From assembly GCF_019464495.1 (NCBI RefSeq), contig NZ_CP080492.1:1240001-1304000 (forward strand): a stretch of 64,000 nt of DNA. Direction: 5' to 3'. Made by a program: the position numbers and the translations under genes. Numbering within the stretch: position 1 is the first letter of the stretch; each line of letters begins with the position of its first letter. The notes beneath the pieces are model-generated. The model did not search any database, was not told the DNA's origin, and saw only the letters and a program-made list of their open reading frames with translations. Below are positions 36,001 to 46,342 of the stretch, one piece after another. The stretch is from Leucobacter luti. GTDB taxonomy: Bacteria > Actinomycetota > Actinomycetes > Actinomycetales > Microbacteriaceae.

Positions 36001-36975
36001 ATGCCACAGTCGATCGCTCCGATGCAGCGCGCCGCATCGGCGAGCAGCACCGACGAACTCCGCACCAGAATCCTGCGCGAACTACGCGACGACGGACGCG
36101 CCAGCTTTGCGCGAATCGCTGAGCGGCACGGCACTACGCGCCGCCAGGTCACACAGATCGTGCAGCATGCGATTGATCGCGGCCTGCTCCGCATCACGGT
36201 CTCCATTAGTCCCGATCTTCTCGGACACGAGCGCTTCGCCTACCTCCAGATCGCCGTCGACGGGCCGATCGCCGAGATTCGCGAGGCACTCGTTGCCATG
36301 CCGGAGACCACGTTCGTCGCAGAGATCAGCGGGAGTTTTGCGATCGACGCAGAAATCCGCGTGGGCGCAGATCCGCATCTGCGCGAGACAGTCGATCGAA
36401 TCCGGGCCCTGCCGCACGTGCGCGAGATCCGGCTGCACCTCTATGAGAGCATCGAGATCAACCTGTACTCTCCCATCCGCACTGGCGGGGCAGGCATGCA
36501 GGTCGATGACGCGGATCGTGCGATCGTGCAGCATCTGCAACAGGATGGGAGGGCGTCATTCCGTGAGCTCGGCGACGCCGCTGGAGTGTCACCGAGCGGC
36601 GCGCGGCTGCGGTTGCGGCGGCTCATGGATCGCGGCGCAGTGAAAGTGGTCGGGATCCCGGTGCGGGGCAATCTGCCCGAGGCACCGACGCTCGGCGTGG
36701 GCGTGCAGGTCACCTCCGCGGTTGCTGACGCAATTGCGCGGGTGCGCGAGCTGGATCCAGAGTTCCTTGCCGTCGCGGTCGGCGGCTACGACATGATCCT
36801 CACACTGTCCGGCGAAAGCAACGACGACGTGCTCGAGCTTGTCGATCGCTTGCGGTCGTTCCCGGAGATCTCGCGCATCGATTCTTGGGCGAACCTGCGC
36901 ATCGTGAAAGAGCAGTACGGCGAGGGCGACCGCATCATCACGAGCGCGCGCAGAGCACAGCCGAGCCCGCTCTGA
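36001..36975 (+). CDS. double Lrp/AsnC-type transcriptional regulator
   Basis: The 324-residue protein consists of two Lrp units in tandem. The first is HTH LRDDGRASFARIAERHGTTR (about 27-46) with a ligand domain (RFAYLQIAVDGPIAEIREAL). The second is HTH LQQDGRASFRELGDAAGVSP (about 178-197) with a second RAM-like domain (VGGYDMILTLSGESNDDVLE). ATG 36001 has GGAGG upstream. It is divergent from the small protein/NCS1/dehydrogenase operon and likely controls it in response to an amino acid or amine. Confidence 0.88.
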   Translation: MPQSIAPMQRAASASSTDELRTRILRELRDDGRASFARIAERHGTTRRQVTQIVQHAIDRGLLRITVSISPDLLGHERFAYLQIAVDGPIAEIREALVAMPETTFVAEISGSFAIDAEIRVGADPHLRETVDRIRALPHVREIRLHLYESIEINLYSPIRTGGAGMQVDDADRAIVQHLQQDGRASFRELGDAAGVSPSGARLRLRRLMDRGAVKVVGIPVRGNLPEAPTLGVGVQVTSAVADAIARVRELDPEFLAVAVGGYDMILTLSGESNDDVLELVDRLRSFPEISRIDSWANLRIVKEQYGEGDRIITSARRAQPSPL

Positions 36976-37145
36976 CTCCGAGTCGACCCCACTGCGGGAA
37001 CTCACAGCGCACCCCGTGTGGGCCTCGTTGCACGGCTCGCAGCGCACCCCACTGCCACGACGCAGAGCCGAGTTTCAGCCCCCGCGGAGACTCGATGTCT
37101 GGCAAATCGAATGCCTCGCGCTGGGAAAGCGAGAGACTTGGAACG

Positions 37146-37949
37146 CTATCCCCAGCGGGTATACAGGTCCGGGCGGCGGTCGCCGAGGTAGTTGGCCTCG
37201 CCTGGGGCGATCGGTGCGAGCTCCGGGAGATCCGCAATCAGCAATTCAGCCTCGCGTCCGGCAGCTGCGAGCACTCGGCCCTCGCGCCCGGCCACGGTGC
37301 TGAGGCCAGCAAAGCCTGCGGCAGGATCGTCGCTTTGCCCAGGCGCAGCGGGGTGATCAGCGTAAGCCACGACCATGGCATTTTCGGCGGCGCGTGCGCG
37401 AATCAGCACCTCGGGAACATACTGTGATTGGCCGTCGATCGCGGTCGGCACGAGGAGCAGATCCACGCCCTGTGCCGCGAGTCCACGCGCCGGTTCCGGG
37501 AACTCGATGTCATAGCAGATCTGGAATCCGACACGGCGGCCGTTCCACTCCGCGACCTTCGGCGCGTCCTCACTCGGTGTGAACGCACGTGGCTCGATCT
37601 CGCCCCAGAGGTGCACCTTTTCGTAGCGAAGCACCTCAGCACCCGTTGCGTCCCACAACCCGGCCGCGATCGCGTAGGAACCATCGGGGCGTGTAAGAGG
37701 GAAGCTCGCGGCGATCGCGATCCCCGTCGCACGAGCGATCTCAGCAACTGCCGCCGGGATCCCCGACACCCGCTCGGGAGTCAGCCAGCTCGCGAGTTCG
37801 AGCGGCGCGTACCCACTGATGAACAGTTCAGGGGTCAGAATCAATTCGGCCCCCTCGGCGACAGCAGCTGCCGCGCGCTCCCGCAGCGCGGCAAGGTTCG
37901 CCTCCGGGTCGAGTGGGGTGGCAGCGGCCTGCAGCAGCGCGATCCTCAT
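37146..37949 (-). CDS. nitrilase-superfamily carbon-nitrogen hydrolase
   Basis: The 267-residue hydrolase cleaves an amide, carbamoyl or nitrile bond. The Glu-Lys-Cys triad is present: Glu in LILTPELFISGY (about residue 41), Lys in RYEKVHLWGEIE and Cys in GFQICYDIEFPEPARGLA. Omega-amidase, carbamoylputrescine amidase and deaminated-glutathione amidase are the nearest types. The GYAPLEL segment and nearby amine genes make an amine-pathway amidase reasonable but unproven. Confidence 0.87.
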   Translation of the reverse strand: MRIALLQAAATPLDPEANLAALRERAAAAVAEGAELILTPELFISGYAPLELASWLTPERVSGIPAAVAEIARATGIAIAASFPLTRPDGSYAIAAGLWDATGAEVLRYEKVHLWGEIEPRAFTPSEDAPKVAEWNGRRVGFQICYDIEFPEPARGLAAQGVDLLLVPTAIDGQSQYVPEVLIRARAAENAMVVAYADHPAAPGQSDDPAAGFAGLSTVAGREGRVLAAAGREAELLIADLPELAPIAPGEANYLGDRRPDLYTRWG

Positions 37950-38197
37950 CAGCTGGCTCCTCTGGGATGGTGCGGATAGTGGGGAGTGGTGTGCGGTGGT
38001 CCGGCAACACGGGAACGGTGCGACACGGATGACTCAGGGGTGCGGAGAGCGCGCATCGCGCGAGCCGAGCCCCCGCGTGCACGCTCGTCGCCCGATCCTA
38101 GCCGCGAGTTCGGGGGCCGATGAGGATCATGCACAGACAGCTCGGCGCGCTGGCCGCACGGACAGGTCCCGCAGCCAGCGCGCCGATCGAAGCGAGA

Positions 38198-39523
38198 CTA
38201 ACCGGCGACGACGCCCGCGAGCGTCTTCTTCCCCCGGCGCAGGATCGCAAACTTGCCGTGCAGCAGATCGTCGGCACTCACTGCCTGGTCCTCGGCGGCG
38301 ACTGCGACATTGTTCACGTACACGCCGCCCTGAGCAATTGCGCGGCGGGCCTCACCCAGGCTCTTCACGAGCTCGGCATCAACCATGAGCTGAGCGATCG
38401 TGGAGCCGACCGATCCAACAGCCTGCGGGAGTGCCTCAACCGCGCCGGCGACGGTCAGCGCATCAAGCGCGGTGAGATCTCCACGGCCAAAAAGCGCCTC
38501 TGACGCGTCAATCGCGCCCTGAGTTGCCTCGGTGCCGTGCACGAGCGTGGTGACCTCGAGTGCGAGGTGCTTCTGCGCTGCGCGCTTAAATGGCTCCTCT
38601 GCGACCTGGCGCTCGAACTCCGCGATCTCCGCCCGAGACAAGAAGGTGAAGACTTTGAGGCGATCCACCACATCCGCGTCAGCCTGGTTGAGCCAGAACT
38701 GGTAGAACGCGTACGGCGAGCACATCTCCGGGTTCAGCCAGATTGCGTTGCCCTCGCTCTTGCCAAACTTCGTGCCGTCGGCGTTCGTGATCAGCGGCGT
38801 TCCAATTGCGTGGGCGGTTCCGCCCTCAGCCTTGCGGATCAGCTCCGTACCGCTCGTCAGGTTGCCCCACTGATCACTGCCGCCGGATTGCAACTTGCAG
38901 TCGTACTGGCGGTAGAGCTCAAGGAAGTCGAGCCCCTGCAGGATCTGGTAGCTGAACTCGGTGTAGCTGATTCCCTCTTCTGAGTTCAGGCGCTTGGCCA
39001 CGATGTCCTTTTTGATCATCGTTCCGACACGGAAGTGCTTGCCGATCTCACGCAGGAAGTCGATCGCGGACAGCGGCGCCGTCCAGTCAAGGTTGTTGAC
39101 GAATCGGGCAGCGTTGTCGCCGTCGAAGCTGAGGTAGCGGGAGATCTGATCGCGCAGGGAGTCGACCCACTGCGCCACCGTCTCACGCGAGTTCAGGGTG
39201 CGTTCTGCCGTCGGGCGCGGATCCCCGATCAGACCTGTGGAGCCTCCCACAAGGCCGAGAGGCAAGTGGCCCTTCAGCTGGAGCCTGCGCATCAACAGCA
39301 GCTGCACCAGGTGTCCCAGGTGCAGACTCGGAGCCGTGGGATCAAAGCCACAGTAATACGCGAACGGCTCGCCCTCGATCAGTTCCGACAGCGCCGTTGC
39401 GTCCGTCGAGACGTGGATCAGCCCACGCCACTCCAGCTCATCCCACAGGGTGGGGAAGCTGTCGTCGTTGCGCTGGGCTGCCAGGATCTGGGTGCGAGCA
39501 TTCGTTTCAGACACGATTGCCAT
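38198..39523 (-). CDS. tyrS: tyrosyl-tRNA synthetase
   Basis: Charges tRNA-Tyr. The 441-residue class I synthetase has the HIGH-type HLGHL in PTAPSLHLGHLVQLLL, the tyrosine pocket (YQILQGLDFLELYRQYDCKL, Gln-Gly-Ser-Asp-Gln in SGGSDQWGNLTSG) and the KMSKS-type loop KFGKSEGNAIWL. A C-terminal S4 RNA-binding domain (VKSLGEARRAIAQGGVYVNN) follows. ATG 39523 is chosen as the standard family start; a GTG nine bases on is the alternative. A strong hairpin upstream separates it from argH. Confidence 0.96.
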   Translation of the reverse strand: MAIVSETNARTQILAAQRNDDSFPTLWDELEWRGLIHVSTDATALSELIEGEPFAYYCGFDPTAPSLHLGHLVQLLLMRRLQLKGHLPLGLVGGSTGLIGDPRPTAERTLNSRETVAQWVDSLRDQISRYLSFDGDNAARFVNNLDWTAPLSAIDFLREIGKHFRVGTMIKKDIVAKRLNSEEGISYTEFSYQILQGLDFLELYRQYDCKLQSGGSDQWGNLTSGTELIRKAEGGTAHAIGTPLITNADGTKFGKSEGNAIWLNPEMCSPYAFYQFWLNQADADVVDRLKVFTFLSRAEIAEFERQVAEEPFKRAAQKHLALEVTTLVHGTEATQGAIDASEALFGRGDLTALDALTVAGAVEALPQAVGSVGSTIAQLMVDAELVKSLGEARRAIAQGGVYVNNVAVAAEDQAVSADDLLHGKFAILRRGKKTLAGVVAG

Positions 39524-39576
39524 CGTACTCGGGTTCGGGGGCGCTCTGCGCCCCCGATGCCTCCCCGAACATGCCG

Positions 39577-39629
39577 AGAGCCGTGCGGTGCGGGTCACTC
39601 TTCACAGGTGACCCGCACCGCACGGCTCT
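39577..39629 (-). terminator. 22-bp perfect hairpin terminator after argH
   Basis: The arm at 39577-39598 (starting AGAGCCGTGCGG) is the exact reverse complement of 39608-39629, with a 9-nt loop. This is an unusually long perfect stem, placed between the argH stop (39659) and the tyrS start, where an operon end is expected. Confidence 0.85.
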
Positions 39630-39658
39630 TGGCTACGCCCGGAGGGATGCCGGAACAG

Positions 39659-41106
<1,448 letters not shown>

Positions 41107-41143
41107 GTTGTCCTTCACTCAGTCGTTCATCTGCGGGGCGCGA

Positions 41144-42076
<933 letters not shown>

Positions 42077-42122
42077 CTACCGACGCATAGCTGGCCCCGA
42101 TTCCCCGTGGGAGAATGGAGGA

Positions 42123-43016
42123 ATGTCTCCGCTGCCGCGCCTCGTCGCCTTCGATCTCGATGACACTCTCGCGCCCTCGAAGTCCCCGGTGGAACCGCGC
42201 ATGCTAGAGGTGTTCGCCCGGCTGCTCGCGCGCACCAACGTCGCCGTGATCTCGGGCGGGAACTTCGAGCAATTCGAATCACAACTGCTCACTCGGCTCG
42301 CTGACGCAGCCGCGGCTTCTCGCGCTGCAGGGTCGGCGGAGGACGCAGCGACGGGGGACGCAGCGGCGGGGGACGCAGCGGCGGGGGACGCAGCGACGGA
42401 GCGAGCAGTTGCGGCGGCTGGATCCGCGAGCTCCGCCAGTGTTATCGATGAGACGGCGTTGAGCCGACTGCATTTGCTCCCCACCTGCGGCACGCGCTAT
42501 GAACGGCGGGAGCACGGCGCGTGGGCAACCGTGTACCGCGAGCACCTGAGCGAGGTGGAACGCGACAGCGCGCTGATCGCACTGCGCGAGGAGGCCGCGC
42601 GCTTAGGCCTGTGGGAGTCGGAGCCGTGGGGAGAGATCCTGGAGGATCGCGGATCGCAGGTGACGTTCTCGGCTCTGGGGCAGCGCGCTCCCGTCGCGGC
42701 GAAGCACGCGTGGGATCCAGACGGCGTGAAGAAAAACGCGCTGCGCGCCGCAGTTGCCGCCCGACTCCCCGAGCTGGAGGTTCGCAGCGGCGGATCCACG
42801 TCTGTGGACATCACCAGGCGCGGGATCGACAAGGCCTACGGGATGCGCAAGCTCGAGGAGCACACGGGAATCTCGCTCGACGAGATGCTCTTCGTCGGTG
42901 ATCGGCTCGACCCTGACGGCAACGACTACCCGGTGCTTGCGCTCGGCGTCACCTGCCACGCAGTGACTGGCTGGGAAGACACTGTGGCGTTCCTCGACGA
43001 GCTCCTCAGGCACTAG
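42123..43016 (+). CDS. HAD-IIB phosphatase (phosphomannomutase/SPP-like)
   Basis: The 297-residue hydrolase has motif I VAFDLDDTLAPSKSPV (residues 7-22), motif II VAVISGGNFEQFESQL and a large C2 cap with DITRRGIDKAYGMRKLEE (motif III Lys). Motif IV is LFVGDRLDPDGND. The layout is close to eukaryote-like phosphomannomutases and sucrose-phosphate phosphatases, so the substrate is probably a sugar phosphate. An Ala/Gly/Asp insertion between motifs II and III comes from a 15-nt tandem repeat. GGAGG precedes the ATG. Confidence 0.87.
   Translation: MSPLPRLVAFDLDDTLAPSKSPVEPRMLEVFARLLARTNVAVISGGNFEQFESQLLTRLADAAAASRAAGSAEDAATGDAAAGDAAAGDAATERAVAAAGSASSASVIDETALSRLHLLPTCGTRYERREHGAWATVYREHLSEVERDSALIALREEAARLGLWESEPWGEILEDRGSQVTFSALGQRAPVAAKHAWDPDGVKKNALRAAVAARLPELEVRSGGSTSVDITRRGIDKAYGMRKLEEHTGISLDEMLFVGDRLDPDGNDYPVLALGVTCHAVTGWEDTVAFLDELLRH
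42342..42401 (+). repeat. four 15-nt in-frame tandem repeats
   Basis: GACGCAGCGACGGGG and three close copies follow each other at 42342, 42357, 42372 and 42387. They encode a DAATG/DAAAG linker in the HAD phosphatase. The unit is a multiple of three, so copy number can change without breaking the frame. Confidence 0.9.
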
Positions 43017-43093
43017 CTCGGCAGCACTGCTGCAAGAGGCCCTCCAAGGGGTCCCGCACTCGAAGAGGTGCCGCCACTCCCCCGCGTTCCGCA

Positions 43094-43147
43094 GTGTGAG
43101 CGCGAGTGGCTGAATTAGGGCCCCTATTCGACCACTTGCGCTCACAC
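43094..43147. repeat. 54-bp imperfect palindrome in intergenic region
   Basis: GTGTGAGCGC (43094-43103) pairs with GCGCTCACAC (43138-43147), AGTGG with CCACT, and a TAGGG/CCCTA core sits in the centre. It lies in the 355-nt gene-free stretch 43017-43371, which also has repeated GGCCCCGCCAG-type words (43240-43290). Either a terminator of the HAD gene or a dispersed intergenic palindrome. Confidence 0.7.
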
Positions 43148-43318
43148 CAGCGCGGAGAGTGCCGGATCGAAGCGGGCCGCGCATGGCGTCTGCGCGAGCC
43201 CCGCGTGCCCCGCGTGCGACTGTGGCGAGGCCTAAGCGGGGCCCGCCTGGCATAGGGCCCCGCCAGGCCAGGCTTAGGCCCCGCCAGACCAGGCCCGGCC
43301 AGAAGCATTCAGCACGCA

Positions 43319-43354
43319 AACGGGCGAGTCACCCGTTCAGGTGACCCGCCCGTT
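43319..43354 (-). terminator. terminator after mqo
   Basis: AACGGGCGAGTCACC (43319-43333) pairs with GGTGACCCGCCCGTT (43340-43354) with a single mismatch and a 6-nt loop. It lies 17 nt past the mqo stop. Confidence 0.8.
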
Positions 43355-43371
43355 CTCAGTGCTTCAATCGG

Positions 43372-44904
43372 CTATGCGTCAGCCTGAGCATCGACAGGAG
43401 CGACCGCACCAGGAGCGTCGGTCTCAGCGATCAGGCCCAGCACGCGGCCGGTCTCAGCGAGCGAGGCCGCTGCTGCTGCTGCGTCACCGTTCAGGCCGCC
43501 GGTTGCGAGCACGGGAATCTGCTCGGTGAAGACCTGCTCCCACTCGTTCGCGTACTGCTCCGGGAAGCACTTGCGCAGCACACCGAGCATGGCGTGCACC
43601 GCGGTCGACGCTCCAGGCGACGCACCCAGCAGGCCGGCGATCGAGCCGTCCGCACCGGTGATGACCTCGGTGCCGAACTGCAGGATGCCACCCTTTTCAG
43701 GGTCCTTCTTCATGACCTGCACGCGCTGACCTGCGGTGATCATTTCCCAGTCGGCGGTGCGCGCTGCCGGCATGTATTCGCGGAGCGTGTTCATCTGCTT
43801 CTCACGGCTCGCCATGAGCTCACCGAGGAGGTACTTCTCGAGTCCCCACTGCGTGAGACCGACCTTGATCATGGGGCCGAGGTTGTGCAACCGGATCGAG
43901 CCGGGCAGATCCCACCACGATCCCTTCTTGAGGAAGTTGGGGCTGAATCCTGCGTAGGGCCCGAAGAGGATGCTCTCCTTGCCGTCGACGATGCGCGTAT
44001 CGAGGTGCGGTACCGACATCGGGGGTGCGCCGACTGCGGCCTTGCCGTAAACCTTCGCGCGGTGGTGCGCGACAATCTCGGGGTTGTCTGTCTTCAGGAA
44101 CTTGCCGCTAATCGGGAAGCCACCGAAGCCACGGATCTCGGGGATCTTGGAGGACTGCAGCAGCTGCAGTGCGCCGCCGCCAGCGCCGACGAACACGAAC
44201 TTCGCGTTGACGATGTGGCTGCCGTATCCGGAGCGGTTGCGCACGTGGACATTCCAGGTTCCGTCGGCGACACGCTTGACCTTGCGGATGTGGTGGTTGA
44301 GGTGGAGCTTGGCGCCTGCCGCGACCAGGTGGTCGAACAGCTGGTGGCTGACCGCGCCGAAGTCGACGTCGGTGCCACTCTCGGAGCGGGTTGCTGCAAA
44401 GACCTCGTCTTTGGCGCGGCGATCGACGAGCAGCGGAGCCCACTCGGCGATCTGCGCGGGGTCATCGCTGAACTCCATGTCGGAGAACAGGGGCTGCTCC
44501 TTGAGCAGCTCGTAGCGGCGACGAAGGTAGTCAACGTTGGACTCGCCGCGCACGAAGGTCATGTGCGGGGTCGCGTTGATGAACGACGAGGGCGTGCCGA
44601 GGATCCCCTTCTTGACGAGGGTGGACCACCACTGACGAGACAGCTGGAACTGCTCGTTGATGTCGATGGCCTTGGCGGCGGAGAGGCTGCCGTCGGCTGC
44701 CTCGGGCATGTAGTTCAGCTCGCAGAGGGCTGCGTGGCCGGTGCCCGCGTTGTTCCACGCGTTCGTACTCTCCGTGGCAACTTCCGCCTGCGACTCGAAG
44801 ATTTCGATCGACCAATCGGGCTGCACCTGATTGATCAGGGTACCGAGGGTGGCGCTCATGATTCCGCCGCCTACGAGGACGACGTCTACCGTGTTCTTAC
44901 TCAC
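43372..44904 (-). CDS. mqo: malate:quinone oxidoreductase
   Basis: FAD-dependent, membrane-associated oxidation of malate to oxaloacetate, feeding the quinone pool. The 510-residue protein shows VDVVLVGGGIMSATLGTLIN (FAD-binding, near the N-terminus), ESTNAWNNAGTGHAALCELN, FVFVGAGGGALQLLQSSKIP and the C-terminal FPEQYANEW/VLATGGLNGDAA region typical of Mqo. The start is GTG 44904, giving SKNTVDVV; the RBS is weak. The gene lies 31 nt after radA on the same strand. The family name is secure. Confidence 0.95.
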   Translation of the reverse strand: MSKNTVDVVLVGGGIMSATLGTLINQVQPDWSIEIFESQAEVATESTNAWNNAGTGHAALCELNYMPEAADGSLSAAKAIDINEQFQLSRQWWSTLVKKGILGTPSSFINATPHMTFVRGESNVDYLRRRYELLKEQPLFSDMEFSDDPAQIAEWAPLLVDRRAKDEVFAATRSESGTDVDFGAVSHQLFDHLVAAGAKLHLNHHIRKVKRVADGTWNVHVRNRSGYGSHIVNAKFVFVGAGGGALQLLQSSKIPEIRGFGGFPISGKFLKTDNPEIVAHHRAKVYGKAAVGAPPMSVPHLDTRIVDGKESILFGPYAGFSPNFLKKGSWWDLPGSIRLHNLGPMIKVGLTQWGLEKYLLGELMASREKQMNTLREYMPAARTADWEMITAGQRVQVMKKDPEKGGILQFGTEVITGADGSIAGLLGASPGASTAVHAMLGVLRKCFPEQYANEWEQVFTEQIPVLATGGLNGDAAAAAASLAETGRVLGLIAETDAPGAVAPVDAQADA

Positions 44905-44935
44905 GAGGGGTAAGTCTACTCCGACACAAGCTGCG

Positions 44936-46258
44936 CTACAGCCCAGCGCCCTTTCGGGCCTGATCGAGCGTCTCTGCCGCGGCATCGATGATGCGCGTGT
45001 ACCCCAGTCGTTTCGCCTCCTGAGCGCGCTGTGCTCCGCTCGCAACTGGCCGGACTTCTCCGGCCAGACTGATCTCACCAAACGCCGCGAGATCGTGTGG
45101 TAGCGGGCGATCCCGGACGGCCGAAAGCACTGCGAGCGCAATCGCGAGATCCGCTGCGGGCTCCCCGAGTTTCACGCCGCCGACAGTTGAGACGTAGACG
45201 TCTTGGTCGTGGAGACGGGCACCGACGCGGCGTTCGAGCACAGCGAGAATCATGGCGACACGGGCCGGATCGACCCCACTGGTGACCCGCCTCGGGTTGG
45301 GCGTCGCACTCTTGGCGACGAGCGCCTGCACCTCAACGGGAAGCGCGCGGCGCCCCTCCATCGCGACTGTGGCGCAGGTTCCGCTCACAGGTGCAGGAGC
45401 GCGACTGAGGAAAAGGCCGCTGGGATCCGGCACCTCCCGGATCCCGTCCCCCGTCATTTCGAAGCAGCCGACTTCATCGGTGGGGCCGAAGCGATTCTTC
45501 AGCGTGCGCAAGAAGCGGAGTGACGTCTGCCGGTCGCCTTCGAAGTGGCACACCACATCGACCAGGTGTTCGAGCAGCCGTGGGCCGGCAACTGAGCCGT
45601 CTTTCGTAACATGGCCAACGAGAATCACGGGCGTGCCTCGCCCCTTCGCAACCCGGATCAATGCGGCAGCGACCTCGCGCACCTGGGAGGGCCCGCCAGC
45701 GCTACCTTCGACCTGGTCGCTCGCCATAGTTTGCACCGAGTCAATAATGACGAGCGCAGGGTCCACCGTCTCGATATGCCCGAGCACTGTGGCCAAGTCC
45801 GTCTCGCTCGCGAGAAAGAGTGTGTCGTGCATTGCGCCAGTGCGCTCAGCGCGCATGCGGATCTGCCCCGTTGATTCCTCGCCGCTGGCGTACAGGATCC
45901 GCTCCCCGCGCGCGGCCGCGCGTGCTGCGGTGTCGAGCAGCAGCGTCGATTTTCCGACGCCGGGCTCACCCGAGAAGAGGATTGCGGCGCCCGGAACGAC
46001 GCCGCCTCCGAGCACGCGATCCAGTTCGCCAATGCCCGTGGTCCGATGCCGCACCGCGTCGCCCGTGAGCTCGGTGATGGGGCGTGCCTCACGGCCTGCG
46101 AGCGGCTGCACTGCCCTGGTGGTACGCGCGATTGTCGCGCCCTCGCGAGCGCGCTCAACAACGGTGCCCCACTGCTGACACTCGCCGCAGCGGCCCACCC
46201 ACTTGGAAGCCTGCCAGCCGCACTCGGTGCAGGTGTACGCGCTACTCGTCTTCGCCAT
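44936..46258 (-). CDS. radA: DNA repair protein RadA (Sms)
   Basis: RecA-like ATPase that processes recombination intermediates. The 440-residue protein begins with a C4 zinc finger (YTCTECGWQASKWVGRCGEC), followed by the P-loop FSGEPGVGKSTLLLDTAARA, the RadA-specific KNRFGPTDEVGCFEM (KNRFG) motif and a C-terminal Lon-protease-like domain (VYVSTVGGVKLGEPAADLAI). I use the ATG giving MAKTSSAYTC; an in-frame start ten codons upstream is possible. Confidence 0.95.
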   Translation of the reverse strand: MAKTSSAYTCTECGWQASKWVGRCGECQQWGTVVERAREGATIARTTRAVQPLAGREARPITELTGDAVRHRTTGIGELDRVLGGGVVPGAAILFSGEPGVGKSTLLLDTAARAAARGERILYASGEESTGQIRMRAERTGAMHDTLFLASETDLATVLGHIETVDPALVIIDSVQTMASDQVEGSAGGPSQVREVAAALIRVAKGRGTPVILVGHVTKDGSVAGPRLLEHLVDVVCHFEGDRQTSLRFLRTLKNRFGPTDEVGCFEMTGDGIREVPDPSGLFLSRAPAPVSGTCATVAMEGRRALPVEVQALVAKSATPNPRRVTSGVDPARVAMILAVLERRVGARLHDQDVYVSTVGGVKLGEPAADLAIALAVLSAVRDRPLPHDLAAFGEISLAGEVRPVASGAQRAQEAKRLGYTRIIDAAAETLDQARKGAGL

Positions 46259-46342
46259 GCCTGCGAGACTATCGATCACCCCTGACATTCGTTGCGCTGG
46301 CGGTGCGGAGCGGCCGGATGGCCGAGTCTCAGACGCCGCTCG

